Positions 27,574 through 35,667 of a stretch of 64,000 bases of DNA are shown piece after piece. The DNA is from Pseudomonadota bacterium. Its GTDB lineage: Bacteria > Pseudomonadota > Alphaproteobacteria > Rhodobacterales > Rhodobacteraceae. The notes beneath the pieces were generated by a model. It did not search any database, had not been told where the DNA came from, and worked only from the letters and a program-made list of their open reading frames with translations. Position 1 is the first letter of the stretch. Every line of letters begins with the position of its first letter. The stretch is taken from assembly GCA_018240425.1 (NCBI GenBank), contig JAFEFU010000018.1:81061-145060 (forward strand), read 5' to 3'. Made by a program: the position numbers and the translations under genes.

Positions 27574-28836
27574 TCAGCCCCTGCCCTTCCACGGCACCAG
27601 CCGCCGTTCGGCCACCCGCATCAGCATGTCGATGCCATAGCCGATCACGCCGATCAGGATGATGCCCATCACCACGATGTCGGTCTGCTGGAACTTCGAG
27701 GCGGCGATGATCATCATGCCCGCGCCCTTCTCGGCCGCGACCAGTTCGGCGGCGACGACGGTGCCCCAGCAGACCCCCATCGCCACCCGCGCCCCGGTGA
27801 AGATGTCCGGCAGCGAGTTCGGGACGATGACATGGGCAAGGATCTGCCGCTTCGAGGCGCCCAGAGAATACGCGGCGTGGATCTTCGAGATCTTCACCCC
27901 TGACACCCCCGACCGGGCGGCGATCACCATGATCCACAGCGCGGCGAGGAACAGGAGCACGATCTTGCCGGACTCCCAGATTCCGAACCAGATGATGACC
28001 AGCGGGATCAGCGCCAGGGGCGGCACCGGGCGCATGAACTCGACGATCGGGTCGAACCAGCCGCGGAACCAGCCCGACAGGCCCATCGCGTAGCCAAGCG
28101 GGATGCCCACGACCGAGCCGAGTGCGAACCCGGCGAGAACCCGCATCAGCGAATAGCCCAGATGCTCCCAGAGCGAGGTGTTCTGATAGCCGGTGCGCGC
28201 GATCTCGGCCAACCGCGCCGCCACCCGTTCGGGCGCCGGCAGCCAGATCGGCTCGACCTGCCAGCCCTTGTCGGGCTGGAAGTTCAGCGACCCTTTCGGC
28301 GTCAGCGTGACGGTGCCGTGCGCGACCCTCTGGGTTCCGCCGGGCGAGATCGGCCGGCCGTCGATGGCGGTGACGGCATAGCCGGTGCCCTTGCCGCCCT
28401 CGTCATTGTCCTGCACCTTCAGAAGCACCGACCGCCAGGCGGCGACCGCGGCGGAATCGTCATGGGCGAAGCCCTCGCCCGGCGCGACCTGGGGCGCGGG
28501 CTTCACGTCGTCGAGCGGATGGACAAGGACCGTCACCCGGGCATCGTCGGTCTGGCCGGCGAGGTTGGCGGCGGTATAGGTGAAGGCGGTCTCGCCCGTG
28601 AAGGGGCCGGGCACATGCAGAGGCACCAGTCTTGATCCGGTGAAGGCCCCCCAGATCAGGAAGATCGCGACCACCGAGATCACCGAGGCGGTGCGATCGG
28701 GCGTCACCGCGCTTTCGTCGCCGAAGGTGACGGTCTTGAGGCTGGTCAGGTCATGGCGCTGGCGGTGGCGGCGGGCCAGGCGAACCGCCATGAACGACAG
28801 CGCGAACAGCGCGACATAGATGGCCAGAACGATCAT
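27574..28836 (-). CDS. tauC: Taurine ABC transporter permease with N-terminal periplasmic insert
   Basis: A 420-residue permease, about 150 residues longer than the typical 270-residue TauC. The last 260 residues are ordinary TauC/SsuC: several membrane segments and the docking loop AAYSLGASKRQILAHVIVPNS in two pieces around residue 325. In front is a membrane segment at the N-terminus (MIVLAIYVALFALSFMAV), a second at about residue 53, and then about 110 residues rich in Thr/Val/Asp (GETAFTYTAANLAGQTDDAR) that look like a beta-rich extracytoplasmic domain. ATGA overlap with tauB upstream. The role of the extra domain is unknown. Confidence 0.87.
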   Translation of the reverse strand: MIVLAIYVALFALSFMAVRLARRHRQRHDLTSLKTVTFGDESAVTPDRTASVISVVAIFLIWGAFTGSRLVPLHVPGPFTGETAFTYTAANLAGQTDDARVTVLVHPLDDVKPAPQVAPGEGFAHDDSAAVAAWRSVLLKVQDNDEGGKGTGYAVTAIDGRPISPGGTQRVAHGTVTLTPKGSLNFQPDKGWQVEPIWLPAPERVAARLAEIARTGYQNTSLWEHLGYSLMRVLAGFALGSVVGIPLGYAMGLSGWFRGWFDPIVEFMRPVPPLALIPLVIIWFGIWESGKIVLLFLAALWIMVIAARSGVSGVKISKIHAAYSLGASKRQILAHVIVPNSLPDIFTGARVAMGVCWGTVVAAELVAAEKGAGMMIIAASKFQQTDIVVMGIILIGVIGYGIDMLMRVAERRLVPWKGRG

Positions 28837-29636
28837 GCGGCGCGGTCCTTGCGGCCCATGATCTCTTCCTCCATCCCCCAGATCATTTCGAGGATTTCCG
28901 AGCGCTTCTCGGCAAATCCCTCGGACTTCTTCACCGACCGCAGGTCGGAGGTGACGCCCCGCTCGGCGAAGGGCAGGCGGTATTCGCGGAAGATGCGGCC
29001 GGGGCGCGGGGCCATGACGATCAGCCGCTCGCCCAGCAGAAGCGCCTCCTCGACCGAATGGGTGATGAGGACGACGGTCTTGCCCGTCTCCTTCCACAGC
29101 TTGAGCACGAGGCCCTGCATCTTCTCGCGCGTCAGCGCATCAAGCGCGCCAAGGGGTTCGTCCATCAGGACCACGTCCGGGTCGTTGGCCAGGCAGCGGG
29201 CAAGCGCCACGCGCTGCTGCATCCCCCCCGACAGTTCGTAGACCGCCTTGTCCTTGAAATCCTGAAGGCCCACGGTCTCCAGAAGGTGATCGGTGATCCG
29301 GTTGCGCTCGGCCTCGGCCATGCCCTTCATGCGCGGGCCGAAATCGACGTTCCGGCGCACGCTCATCCATTCGAAGAGCGCGCCCTGCTGGAAGACCATG
29401 CCGCGTTCGGGGGCCGGGCCTTCGACCGGATGGCCGTTCAGCGTCACCCGGCCCTCGGTCGGCATCAGAAACCCGGCGAGGATGTTGAGAAGCGTGGTCT
29501 TGCCGCAGCCCGAGGGGCCGAGAACCGACAGGAGCGCGCCCTTCTCAAGCTGAAGCGACACGTCCTTGAGCGCCTGAATGGCGGCCCCGTTCGGCAGTTC
29601 GAACCGCATCGAGAGATTCTGGACGGAAAGGACCAT
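28833..29636 (-). CDS. tauB: Taurine ABC transporter ATP-binding protein
   Basis: A 267-residue ATPase. Walker A GPSGCGKTT, Q-loop VFQQGALFEW, signature LSGGMQQRVALARCLA, Walker B VVLMDEPLGALD and switch LITHSVEEAL are all intact and typical of the TauB/SsuB nitrate-sulfonate-bicarbonate subfamily. The C-terminal 40 residues are charged. It lies between tauA (61-bp gap) and tauC (overlap), and powers taurine uptake. Confidence 0.92.
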   Translation of the reverse strand: MVLSVQNLSMRFELPNGAAIQALKDVSLQLEKGALLSVLGPSGCGKTTLLNILAGFLMPTEGRVTLNGHPVEGPAPERGMVFQQGALFEWMSVRRNVDFGPRMKGMAEAERNRITDHLLETVGLQDFKDKAVYELSGGMQQRVALARCLANDPDVVLMDEPLGALDALTREKMQGLVLKLWKETGKTVVLITHSVEEALLLGERLIVMAPRPGRIFREYRLPFAERGVTSDLRSVKKSEGFAEKRSEILEMIWGMEEEIMGRKDRAA

Positions 29637-29697
29637 CGCGGGATGCCTCCGGCTGGGGCGGAAGGGAAAGGGCGGCCCGAGGGCCGCCCCGCCTGCG

Positions 29698-30696
29698 TCA
29701 CATCGAGGCTGCCGCCGTCAGCGGGCCGGTGTTCACCTGCGCCTTGTAGTCGTCGAGCGCGGCCGGAACCGAGCCCGCCTTGACGAAGACATCGGCCACG
29801 CCCTTCATGAAGTCCTGGACGCCGCCGCCAAGCCACTTGGCCGACAGCTTTTCGTCGATCGTCGGGAAGCTGAAGGTCGCCAGCGAGTCCTTCGCCGCCG
29901 CCTCGTCCATGCCGCTGTCCTTGGCGATGACCGGCAGCATCTCGGCGCGCTTGCTTTCGTCGGCCCACTGGGCATTGGCGTCCGCCGTGACCTTGAGGAA
30001 CTTCGACACGAGGTCGGCGTTCTCGGACACGAAGGGCGCGGGCGCCGAGATCACGTCGAAGACGAGGATGCCCAGATCCTCCTTCTCCTTGCCGGTCAGC
30101 AGGACGTTGCCGTGCTCTTCCATCCGCCTCAGCCCGCCGCCGAAGCCGCAGGCCATGTCGAGGCCGCCCTGGGCAAAGGCGGCGGCGCCGTCGGCGGGGG
30201 CCATGTCGACGATCTGCATGGTCGAGACATCGACGCCGAAGTGGGCCATCTGCTTGAGGAAACCATAGTGGGCGGCGGTGCCGACCGGCAGGACGACCTT
30301 CTTCCCCTCAAGCTCCTTGGCATTGTCCTTGGTGATCTCGAGGTCCGAGCGCACCACGCAGTTGTCGTTGTCGGAATAGCTGACCGCGACATCGACGATC
30401 TGCAGGTCCTGGCCGGCGCTGGTCGCCACCACGAAGGGCGGCAGGCCCTGGCTGACCGCCAGCTGCACGTCGCCCGAGGCCATCGCCGCCGACATGGCGG
30501 TTCCGGTCTCGAACGCGCGCCAGTTGATCTTGACGCCCAGTTCCTTCTCGTAGGTGCCCATCGCCTTGGCATATTCGAAGGGCATCGGCCATTCGAGGAA
30601 GTAGGCGACGGTGATCTCGTCGACCGCAAGTGCGGCAGTTCCGGCGGACATGAGCGCAAGCGCGGCCACGGCTCCGGTCAGCAAACGTCTGGTCAT
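29698..30696 (-). CDS. tauA: Periplasmic taurine-binding protein
   Basis: A 332-residue secreted protein with a signal peptide (MTRRLLTGAVAALALMSAGTAALA). The mature part begins VDEITVAYFLEWPMPFEYAKA and has the TauA-type fold of the NMT1/SsuA family; DVQLAVSQGLPPFVVA is also typical. First gene of the leftward tauABC operon, expressed from the divergent region that carries four TauR half-boxes. Taurine rather than another sulfonate is inferred from tpa and xsc next door. Confidence 0.92.
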   Translation of the reverse strand: MTRRLLTGAVAALALMSAGTAALAVDEITVAYFLEWPMPFEYAKAMGTYEKELGVKINWRAFETGTAMSAAMASGDVQLAVSQGLPPFVVATSAGQDLQIVDVAVSYSDNDNCVVRSDLEITKDNAKELEGKKVVLPVGTAAHYGFLKQMAHFGVDVSTMQIVDMAPADGAAAFAQGGLDMACGFGGGLRRMEEHGNVLLTGKEKEDLGILVFDVISAPAPFVSENADLVSKFLKVTADANAQWADESKRAEMLPVIAKDSGMDEAAAKDSLATFSFPTIDEKLSAKWLGGGVQDFMKGVADVFVKAGSVPAALDDYKAQVNTGPLTAAASM

Positions 30697-30769
30697 GTTG
30701 GCAGTCTCCCCGTTTTCTGAATGTAGTCTTCAGTTTTCCCGGCAGTATGTGGCCCGCCTGCCGGGCCGT

Positions 30770-30803
30770 ATAGGTCCAGATCAGGCAAGGCGTTTAGGTC
30801 CAG
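30770..30803 (-). promoter_or_regulatory. TauR box pair facing tauABC
   Basis: On the minus strand CTGGACCTAA (30794-30803) and CTGGACCTAT (30770-30779) are direct repeats 24 bp apart, 74 bp upstream of the tauA ATG. They match the CTGGACYTAA repeats known for TauR, the MocR-type taurine regulator of Rhodobacter capsulatus. The regulator gene itself is 3.3 kb to the right. Confidence 0.75.
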
Positions 30804-30832
30804 CGACGGGGCGCGCAACCTGGGCGCACAGG

Positions 30833-30865
30833 TTGGACCTACGGGGGAACGCGGCCTGGCCCTAC
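30833..30865 (+). promoter_or_regulatory. TauR box pair facing tpa
   Basis: TTGGACCTAC (30833-30842) and CTGGCCCTAC (30856-30865) are direct repeats 23 bp apart on the plus strand, 82 bp upstream of the tpa ATG. The second repeat carries the same A-to-C change (GGCCC for GGACC) as the second box at xsc. Together with the leftward pair they make a symmetric divergent control region. Confidence 0.7.
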
Positions 30866-30947
30866 GGCAGGGCGGGCGATGGTGGTCAACTGGCGACGGC
30901 AGGCCGCCTTCCGGGCGGCTGCGGGCACTTGCGGGAAAGGATGCGAC

Positions 30948-32324
30948 ATGAACCTTGCGCGTGGCACGAACGACATGCAGGCCGTCATCGACGCCGACAA
31001 GGCGCATGTCTGGCACCACCTGGTCCAGCACAAGCAGTTCGAGGCCGCCGATCCAAGGGTGATCGTCGAGGGCAAGGGCCTCAGGGTCTGGGACGCGCGC
31101 GGGCGCGAATACATCGACGCGGTCTCGGGCGCGGTCTGGACGGTGAATGTCGGCTATGGGCGGGAATCCATCGCCGACGTGGTGCGCGACACGCTGGTCA
31201 GGATGAACTATTTCGCCGGGGTCGGCGGGTCGGTGCCCGGGGCGAAGTTCGCCGAACGGCTGATCTCGAAGATGCCGGGGATGAGCCGCGTCTACTATTC
31301 CAACTCGGGCTCCGAGGCCAACGAGAAGGTCTACAAGATGGTGCGCCAGATCGCGCACAAGCATCACGGCGGCAAGAAGTGGAAGATCCTCTACCGCGAG
31401 CGCGACTACCACGGCACCACCATCGGAACTCTGGCGACCTCGGGCCAGCCCGAGCGCGCCATGCAGTACGGCCCCTACCCCGACGGGTTCGTCATGGTCC
31501 CGCACTGCCTGGAATACCGCAAGCAGTGGGATGTCGAGAACTATGGCGAGCGCGCCGCCGACGCGATCGAGGAGGTGATCCTGCGCGAGGGTCCCGACAC
31601 CGTGGGCGCCATCGTGCTCGAGCCGGTAACGGCCGGCGGCGGCGTGATCGTGCCGCCCACGGGCTACTGGGAGAGGGTTCATGAAATCTGCAGGAAATAC
31701 AATATCCTGCTGCACATTGATGAAGTGGTCTGCGGGGTCGGGCGCACCGGCACCTGGTTCGGATACCAGCATTTCGGCATCAAGCCGGACTTCGTGACGA
31801 TGGCCAAGGGCGTCGCCTCGGGCTATGCGGCGATCTCCTGCACCGTCACCACCGAGGCGGTGTTCGACCTCTTCAAGGACGCCGGCGATCCGATGAGCTA
31901 TTTCCGCGACATCTCGACCTTCGGCGGCTGCACCGCCGGGCCGGCGGCGGCACTGGAAAACATGCGCATCATCGAGGACGAGGGCCTTCTGGAGAACACG
32001 CTCAGGATGGGCGAGCGGACCATCGCCAACCTCGGCGCGCTGATGGAGAAGCACAAGGTCATCGGCGACGTGCGCGGCAAGGGCCTTTTCTGCGGCGCCG
32101 AACTGGTGGCCGACCGCAAGACCAAGGAGCCGATGGACGAGAAGAAGGTGGCGGCGGTGGTGGCCGAATGCGGCGCGCAGGGGGTCATCATCGGCATGAC
32201 CAACCGTTCGCTGCCGGGGCTGAACAACACGCTGTGCCTCTCGCCGGCGCTGATCGCCACCGCCGACGACATCGACGCGATCACCGGGGCGATCGACAAG
32301 GCGCTGACGCGCGTCTTTTCCTGA
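30948..32324 (+). CDS. tpa: Taurine-pyruvate aminotransferase
   Basis: A 458-residue class III PLP aminotransferase that converts taurine and pyruvate to sulfoacetaldehyde and alanine. The PLP lysine lies in VTMAKGVASGYAAIS, the cofactor aspartate in HIDEVVCGVGRTG, and YYSNSGSEANEKVYK is the phosphate-binding region. ISTFGGCTAGPAAALEN is typical of Tpa and separates it from other omega-aminotransferases. The start at 30948 follows GGGAAAGGATG; an ATG-lacking upstream extension is unlikely. Divergent from tauABC. Confidence 0.93.
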   Translation: MNLARGTNDMQAVIDADKAHVWHHLVQHKQFEAADPRVIVEGKGLRVWDARGREYIDAVSGAVWTVNVGYGRESIADVVRDTLVRMNYFAGVGGSVPGAKFAERLISKMPGMSRVYYSNSGSEANEKVYKMVRQIAHKHHGGKKWKILYRERDYHGTTIGTLATSGQPERAMQYGPYPDGFVMVPHCLEYRKQWDVENYGERAADAIEEVILREGPDTVGAIVLEPVTAGGGVIVPPTGYWERVHEICRKYNILLHIDEVVCGVGRTGTWFGYQHFGIKPDFVTMAKGVASGYAAISCTVTTEAVFDLFKDAGDPMSYFRDISTFGGCTAGPAAALENMRIIEDEGLLENTLRMGERTIANLGALMEKHKVIGDVRGKGLFCGAELVADRKTKEPMDEKKVAAVVAECGAQGVIIGMTNRSLPGLNNTLCLSPALIATADDIDAITGAIDKALTRVFS

Positions 32325-32337
32325 CCGGGTTTCGCGC

Positions 32338-32354
32338 CCCGGATCAGGTCCGGG
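32338..32354 (+). terminator. Hairpin after tpa
   Basis: CCCGGA (32338-32343) pairs with TCCGGG (32349-32354) across TCAGG and is followed by TCTTT. It fills the 34-bp gap between tpa and the convergent membrane-protein gene. Confidence 0.5.
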
Positions 32355-32358
32355 TCTT

Positions 32359-33912
32359 TCAGCTGCCGGCGGCCCTGAGCCTCCAGACGTCGAAATTCGC
32401 CGTCGATCCGGCCAGCCCGTAGGACGCGCTGAGCGTCCTCCAGCGCGGATCCGCGGCGAGGAAGGCATACCAGTCGAAGCTCCGGTCCTGGATGAAGAGC
32501 CGGCGCTTGTCGATGAGGATCATCTCGGGGCGGAAGGTCGCGATGTCGGTCAGGTCGGCGTCGCGGGTCCGGTCGAGGATGGCGCGCAGGCGGGCGCAGG
32601 TTTCGGCTTCCGCGGCGCAGTCGGTCGTCGCAAGGCCGGCGAGTGCGCCGGGCAGCGTCCAGTTCTGCGGATAGCGGCTGGCCCAGGTCGCACCAAGCTG
32701 GAGCGCAAGGAGGGGGCCGGCATCGACGCTGGTCGTGGCGGCGAACAGGCTCCGGGGCGATGGCGCAGTCCCCATCGCGGCCTCGATCTCGGGCAGGGCA
32801 CGGAACTGGTAGGTGCCGCGGTGCACGGCAAGCGCGCCGACGCCGGCCGTGGCCAGCAGCGCCCCGACGGCGAGCGGCGTTAGTTTCGGCGACTGTACCA
32901 GCGTCCAGAGGACGGCAAGGTTGGCGAAGGTCCAGAACGGGACGAGATGGTAGCCGAAGCCGCTCCATTGCAGGAGATAGCAGGCAAGTCCGGCCAGGAT
33001 GCCTGCGACAAGAAGGCCGGGCATCGCCGCCCTGCGCCAGGAGATGGCGACGAGGATGAAATAGGCCAGGTAGGGCAGGCAGCCTTTCATCAGGTTGCCG
33101 GCCACGACCCGGTCGGGAAGGCCGAAGCTCAGGTAGACCTGCCGCGCGGTCGGGACGGCGTCGGCAAGAAACGCGGGATGAAAGAGCGCCGTCGCCACGA
33201 CATAGGCGGCGCCGGTGCCGATCATCGCAAGGGCTTCGGCCGAGACGAGCGGCCAGAGGCTGCGGCGACCCAGGCAGTGCCAGGCCGTGACGGCGATCGG
33301 GATCGGCAGGAAATAGGGCTTGATGCAGATGCCGACGGCCGCAGCGACGGCAAGAAGGACGCGCGCGGGCAGGCGCGGCGCCACGCCCGGGGACACCGGA
33401 ATCTGGCCGATGAACCACGGCAGCACGAAAAGCGCCATCAGATGCTCGCGCTGGCCGAACTCGGGCAGGGAGGGGAGGGTCAGGACCGCGCCGAGGCCGA
33501 GGAAGGCCAGCGCCCGCCGCGCGGCGCCGGCGGCGATCCGGGCGCCGAGGAGCGAGTCGCCGACAAAGAGGCTGATGCCGGTCAGCGCCGCGAGGAAGGC
33601 ATATTGCCCGTTCACGTCGCCGATGGACAGCGCCTCCGAAATCCAGATCGCCGGGACCGTCAGGTACGAGGCGAGCGGCGGGTTCACGTCGTAAAGATCG
33701 ACGTAGAGCCGCGCCCCCTCGAGCCATTTGCGGGTGGAGACCAGGTACCAGGCAGTATCGTGATTGATCGTCCGGCCCCAGAGAAAGGCAAGAAGCACAA
33801 GGGCGAAGGCCAGCGAGGCCGACGCCCGGATCATGACCAACCACAGAGAGGCGGGGACGGCGCCAGGGCCGGAGGCCCGCGCCGGCGTCCCGAGCACGGT
33901 ACTGTCGCTCAA
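32359..33912 (-). CDS. GT-C type membrane glycosyltransferase-like protein
   Basis: A 517-residue protein with about 11-12 hydrophobic segments. After the first membrane segment come NHDTAWYLVSTRKWLEG and LYVDLYDVNPPLASYL, which is the pattern of PMT/ArnT-like GT-C enzymes (acidic residue in the first loop, then Y-x-D-x-x-D-x-x-PP), and the last 120 residues form a soluble domain. These enzymes move sugars from lipid-phosphate donors. The start is TTG at 33912, chosen because GGGGAGGAAGGA stands directly before it; an ATG at 33957 has no ribosome site. It sits between tpa and tauR but on the opposite strand, so it is probably unrelated to taurine. Confidence 0.65.
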   Translation of the reverse strand: MSDSTVLGTPARASGPGAVPASLWLVMIRASASLAFALVLLAFLWGRTINHDTAWYLVSTRKWLEGARLYVDLYDVNPPLASYLTVPAIWISEALSIGDVNGQYAFLAALTGISLFVGDSLLGARIAAGAARRALAFLGLGAVLTLPSLPEFGQREHLMALFVLPWFIGQIPVSPGVAPRLPARVLLAVAAAVGICIKPYFLPIPIAVTAWHCLGRRSLWPLVSAEALAMIGTGAAYVVATALFHPAFLADAVPTARQVYLSFGLPDRVVAGNLMKGCLPYLAYFILVAISWRRAAMPGLLVAGILAGLACYLLQWSGFGYHLVPFWTFANLAVLWTLVQSPKLTPLAVGALLATAGVGALAVHRGTYQFRALPEIEAAMGTAPSPRSLFAATTSVDAGPLLALQLGATWASRYPQNWTLPGALAGLATTDCAAEAETCARLRAILDRTRDADLTDIATFRPEMILIDKRRLFIQDRSFDWYAFLAADPRWRTLSASYGLAGSTANFDVWRLRAAGS

Positions 33913-34104
33913 TCCTTCCTCCCCGCCGATCAATGCCCCGCCACATGATCCGACCATTTGGGCAGGAATGAGGCCCGGGCCGGGAGTTTTCGCCCTGCCC
34001 CGCTGCCGGGCCGCCGCATCCGTGCCCCTGGACGAAAGGAATTGGCCCGCGGCAGGCCCGGCACGCTATTGTGGCGCGAGATTTGTTCCGACATGGGGCC
34101 AGGA

Positions 34105-35583
34105 ATGCCGATTCCCGTCGAAAGCTTTTTCCTGACCCCCGGCGCGGGCGGAACGCTTCAGCAGCAGATCCGCCAGATGGTCGCCGACGGGATCCTGTCG
34201 GGCCGCTTCCGCGCCGGCGAGCGGCTGCCCTCAAGCCGGGGGCTGGCCGACCACCTGGGCATCAGCCGCATCACCGTGACGCTGGCCTATACCGAACTGG
34301 TGGCGGGCGACTATCTGGCGGCGCGCGGCCGGTCGGGCCATTTCGTTTCCGCCAATGCGCCCCGCCCGCCCGACTTCGCGCCCCGCGCCCCGCAGGGCCG
34401 CGGCGCCACGGGCGGCGGCGTCGACTGGGACCGGGTGGCGGGGCGGCGGTTTTCCGACGCGCCCGAGCTGGCCAAGCCCGCCGACTGGCGCTCGTACCCC
34501 TATCCGTTCATCTACGGGCAGGCCGACGCGGCGCTGTTCGACCACCAGAACTGGCGGGCCTGCGCGCTGATGGCGCTCGGGCGCAAGGATTTCGACGCGC
34601 TGACCGACGATTATCACACCCGCGACGATCCGATGCTGATCGACTATATCCTGCGCACCATCCTGCCCCGGCGCGGCATCGCCGCCCGCCCCGAGGAGGT
34701 GCTGCTGACGATGGGGGCGCAGAACGCGCTGTGGATGGCGGCGGCGATCCTTGCCGGGCCGGGACGCCTGGCGGTGCAGGAAAATCCCGCCTATCCCGGC
34801 CTGCGGGTGATCCTCGGCCAGTCGGGCGCGGCGCGGGCCTGCGTCGATGTCGATGAGGACGGCCTGCCGCCCGACGCAATCCCCAAGGGCGCGCATGTCG
34901 TCTTCACCACCGCCAGCCACCAGAGCCCGACCAACTGCACCATGCCCGTCGCCCGCCGCCGCGCCCTTCTGGACCGGGCGCGGGCGCAGGGTTTCGTCGT
35001 CGTCGAGGACGACTATGAATTCGAGATGTCCTTTCACAAGTCGGCCTCGCCGGCGCTGAAGTCGCTCGACGACGAGGGGCGGGTGATCTATGTCGGCTCC
35101 TTCTCCAAGTCGCTCTTTCCCGGACTGAGGCTGGGCTACCTGGTGGGCGCCGAGCCCTTCATCCGCGAGGCGCGGGCGCTGCGCGCCTCGGTCATGCGCC
35201 ACCCGCCGGGGCTGATCCAGCGCACCGCCGCCCATTTCCTGGCGCTTGGCCATTACGACAGCCACCTGAACCGGATGGCCCAGACCTTCCGCCGCCGCCG
35301 CCAGGTGATGGCCGAGGCGATCGCAACCAGCGGCCTGGCGCTGGCCGGCCCCGGCACCTTCGGCGGATCAAGCTTCTGGATGCGCGCGCCCGAGGCGATC
35401 GACTGCGACCGCCTGGCCGTGGCGCTGCGCGCGCAGGGCGTGCTGATCGAACCGGGGCGGCTGTTCTTCGACCCGGCTGCGGCCCCGGCCAACCACTACC
35501 GGCTGGCCTATTCCTCGATTGCGCAGGGCCGCATCGCCGAGGGGATCGCCCTCATCGCCGGGGCAATCGCCGGCTGGACCTAA
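34105..35583 (+). CDS. tauR: TauR, MocR-family regulator of taurine genes
   Basis: A 492-residue GntR/MocR regulator. Residues about 15-80 form the winged helix (LQQQIRQMVADGILSGRFRAGERLPSSR in two parts, then GISRITVTLAY); residues about 120-490 form an aminotransferase-like domain with the PLP lysine region YVGSFSKSLFPGLRLGYLVG. In R. capsulatus TauR activates tpa with taurine as inducer. Boxes of the right type occur at three promoters here. An ATG 12 bases upstream (34093) is an alternative start. Its last codons and stop form part of the xsc control region. Confidence 0.9.
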   Translation: MPIPVESFFLTPGAGGTLQQQIRQMVADGILSGRFRAGERLPSSRGLADHLGISRITVTLAYTELVAGDYLAARGRSGHFVSANAPRPPDFAPRAPQGRGATGGGVDWDRVAGRRFSDAPELAKPADWRSYPYPFIYGQADAALFDHQNWRACALMALGRKDFDALTDDYHTRDDPMLIDYILRTILPRRGIAARPEEVLLTMGAQNALWMAAAILAGPGRLAVQENPAYPGLRVILGQSGAARACVDVDEDGLPPDAIPKGAHVVFTTASHQSPTNCTMPVARRRALLDRARAQGFVVVEDDYEFEMSFHKSASPALKSLDDEGRVIYVGSFSKSLFPGLRLGYLVGAEPFIREARALRASVMRHPPGLIQRTAAHFLALGHYDSHLNRMAQTFRRRRQVMAEAIATSGLALAGPGTFGGSSFWMRAPEAIDCDRLAVALRAQGVLIEPGRLFFDPAAAPANHYRLAYSSIAQGRIAEGIALIAGAIAGWT

Positions 35584-35606
35584 GACGCCGGGCCGACTGG
35601 CCCTAA
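35574..35606 (+). promoter_or_regulatory. TauR box pair facing xsc, overlapping the tauR stop
   Basis: CTGGACCTAA (35574-35583) and CTGGCCCTAA (35597-35606) are direct repeats 23 bp apart, the same spacing as at tpa. The first box is read as the last codons Gly-Trp-Thr-stop of tauR, so coding and control sequence coincide. The pair ends 61 bp before the xsc ATG. Confidence 0.78.
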
Positions 35607-35667
35607 GCCGGGACCGGCCGACGGCGTTACAAGTCGGCCAAAGGCCAATTCCCGAAGGAGCAGGACC

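Noticed and set aside
33913..33957. ATG start for the GT-C-like membrane protein
   Set aside because: No ribosome site before it, while the TTG at 33912 follows GGGGAGGAAGGA.
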